Positions 5,794 through 5,925 of a stretch of DNA of 5,925 nucleotides are shown in pieces. Numbering within the stretch: position 1 is the stretch's first letter; every line of letters starts with the position of its first letter. The notes below the pieces were generated by a model that was not told the origin of the DNA, made no database searches, and worked only from the letters and a program-made list of their open reading frames with translations. The stretch comes from Deltaproteobacteria bacterium. GTDB lineage: Bacteria > Bdellovibrionota_B > Oligoflexia > Oligoflexales > Bog-1112. The position numbers were made by a program, and so were the translations under genes. The stretch spans positions 1 to 5,925 of the forward strand of contig JACPKR010000061.1 in the NCBI GenBank assembly GCA_016186945.1, given 5' to 3'.

Positions 5794-5925
5794 TGTTACG
5801 CACTCCGTATATTTCTGCTAAACAATAGGGATGAAAAAACAGGATGTTGAGCTTTACACTGATTATTTGATTAGCAGTTTTGGCCCCACCACGGCAACAG
5901 GCTTGTCTTCGATGGTAGATGGTGA
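5790..5925 (+). mobile_element. Left end of an insertion sequence (truncated by the window edge)
   Basis: The boundary is inferred from the transposase start at 5831 and from the AT-rich non-coding stretch before it. CTAA at 5786-5789 fits the YTAR-type 4-bp target reported for IS701-family elements and could be one copy of the target duplication. The element's left inverted repeat would then begin near 5790 (CTGATGTTACGCACTCCG). The right end is outside the window, so neither the terminal repeat nor the duplication can be confirmed. Confidence 0.45.
5831..5925 (+). CDS. Transposase, N-terminal fragment (IS4/IS701-like), continues past the window
   Basis: The ATG at 5831 opens a frame of 31 complete codons to the window edge. 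It begins MKKQDVELYTDYLISS and continues with FGPTTATGLSSMVDG. From memory, the pattern ELYTDYL-SSFG-TTATGLS--(L/V)DG matches the N-terminus of DDE transposases of the IS4/IS701 type, which cut and paste their own element. The catalytic domain is not in view. AGGG immediately precedes the ATG, so the ribosome binding site is poor, as is common for transposases. Whether the copy is intact cannot be judged here. Confidence 0.6.
   Translation, partial: MKKQDVELYTDYLISSFGPTTATGLSSMVDG

Overview
The window (5925 bp, moderate GC, AT-richer over the first ~500 bp and at the right edge) looks like bacterial chromosome. It is dominated by signalling proteins that combine two-component receiver folds with TPR repeats, plus an HD-GYP protein. 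The mix, with large receiver/TPR hybrids and an HD-GYP whose signature tyrosine is altered, recalls Bdellovibrionota/Oligoflexia or related deltaproteobacterial lineages. That assignment is an inference from architecture, not a match.

Layout: positions 1-100 hold self-complementary sequence with a GNRA-capped hairpin and a 9-bp perfect hairpin, probably the end of a structured RNA entering from the left. After about 115 bp of AT-rich leader comes a small plus-strand gene (230-493) for a basic, putative DNA-binding protein. It converges on a two-gene minus-strand unit: an HD-GYP protein (4868-3792) followed by a 1047-residue receiver-TPR-receiver-TPR protein (3717-574). The 74-bp gap between these two carries a perfect four-tract G-quadruplex motif in the mRNA strand. 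One of its G tracts is also complementary to the bases just before the downstream ATG. Across a compact divergent promoter region (4869-5025), a third receiver/TPR protein (about 5026-5793) is read on the plus strand. The last ~135 bp are the left end of an insertion sequence, with the first 31 codons of a transposase. The IS may have cut off the end of the receiver gene.

Working model (inference): the three signalling genes form one locus built from a common parts set. The receiver of the plus-strand protein and the second receiver of the 1047-residue protein share a conspicuous LP(M/L)AFELGL...PFT segment. All three receivers are degenerate, and each has lost a different subset of the phosphorylation residues, so they probably act as binding or scaffold modules rather than phosphate acceptors. 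The HD-GYP protein keeps its metal-ligand set but has Phe in GYP and Ile in place of the HDxGK lysine. Regulation may involve a shared symmetric promoter, a G-rich leader that could switch translation, and a G8 tract inside the HD-GYP gene that could support phase variation.
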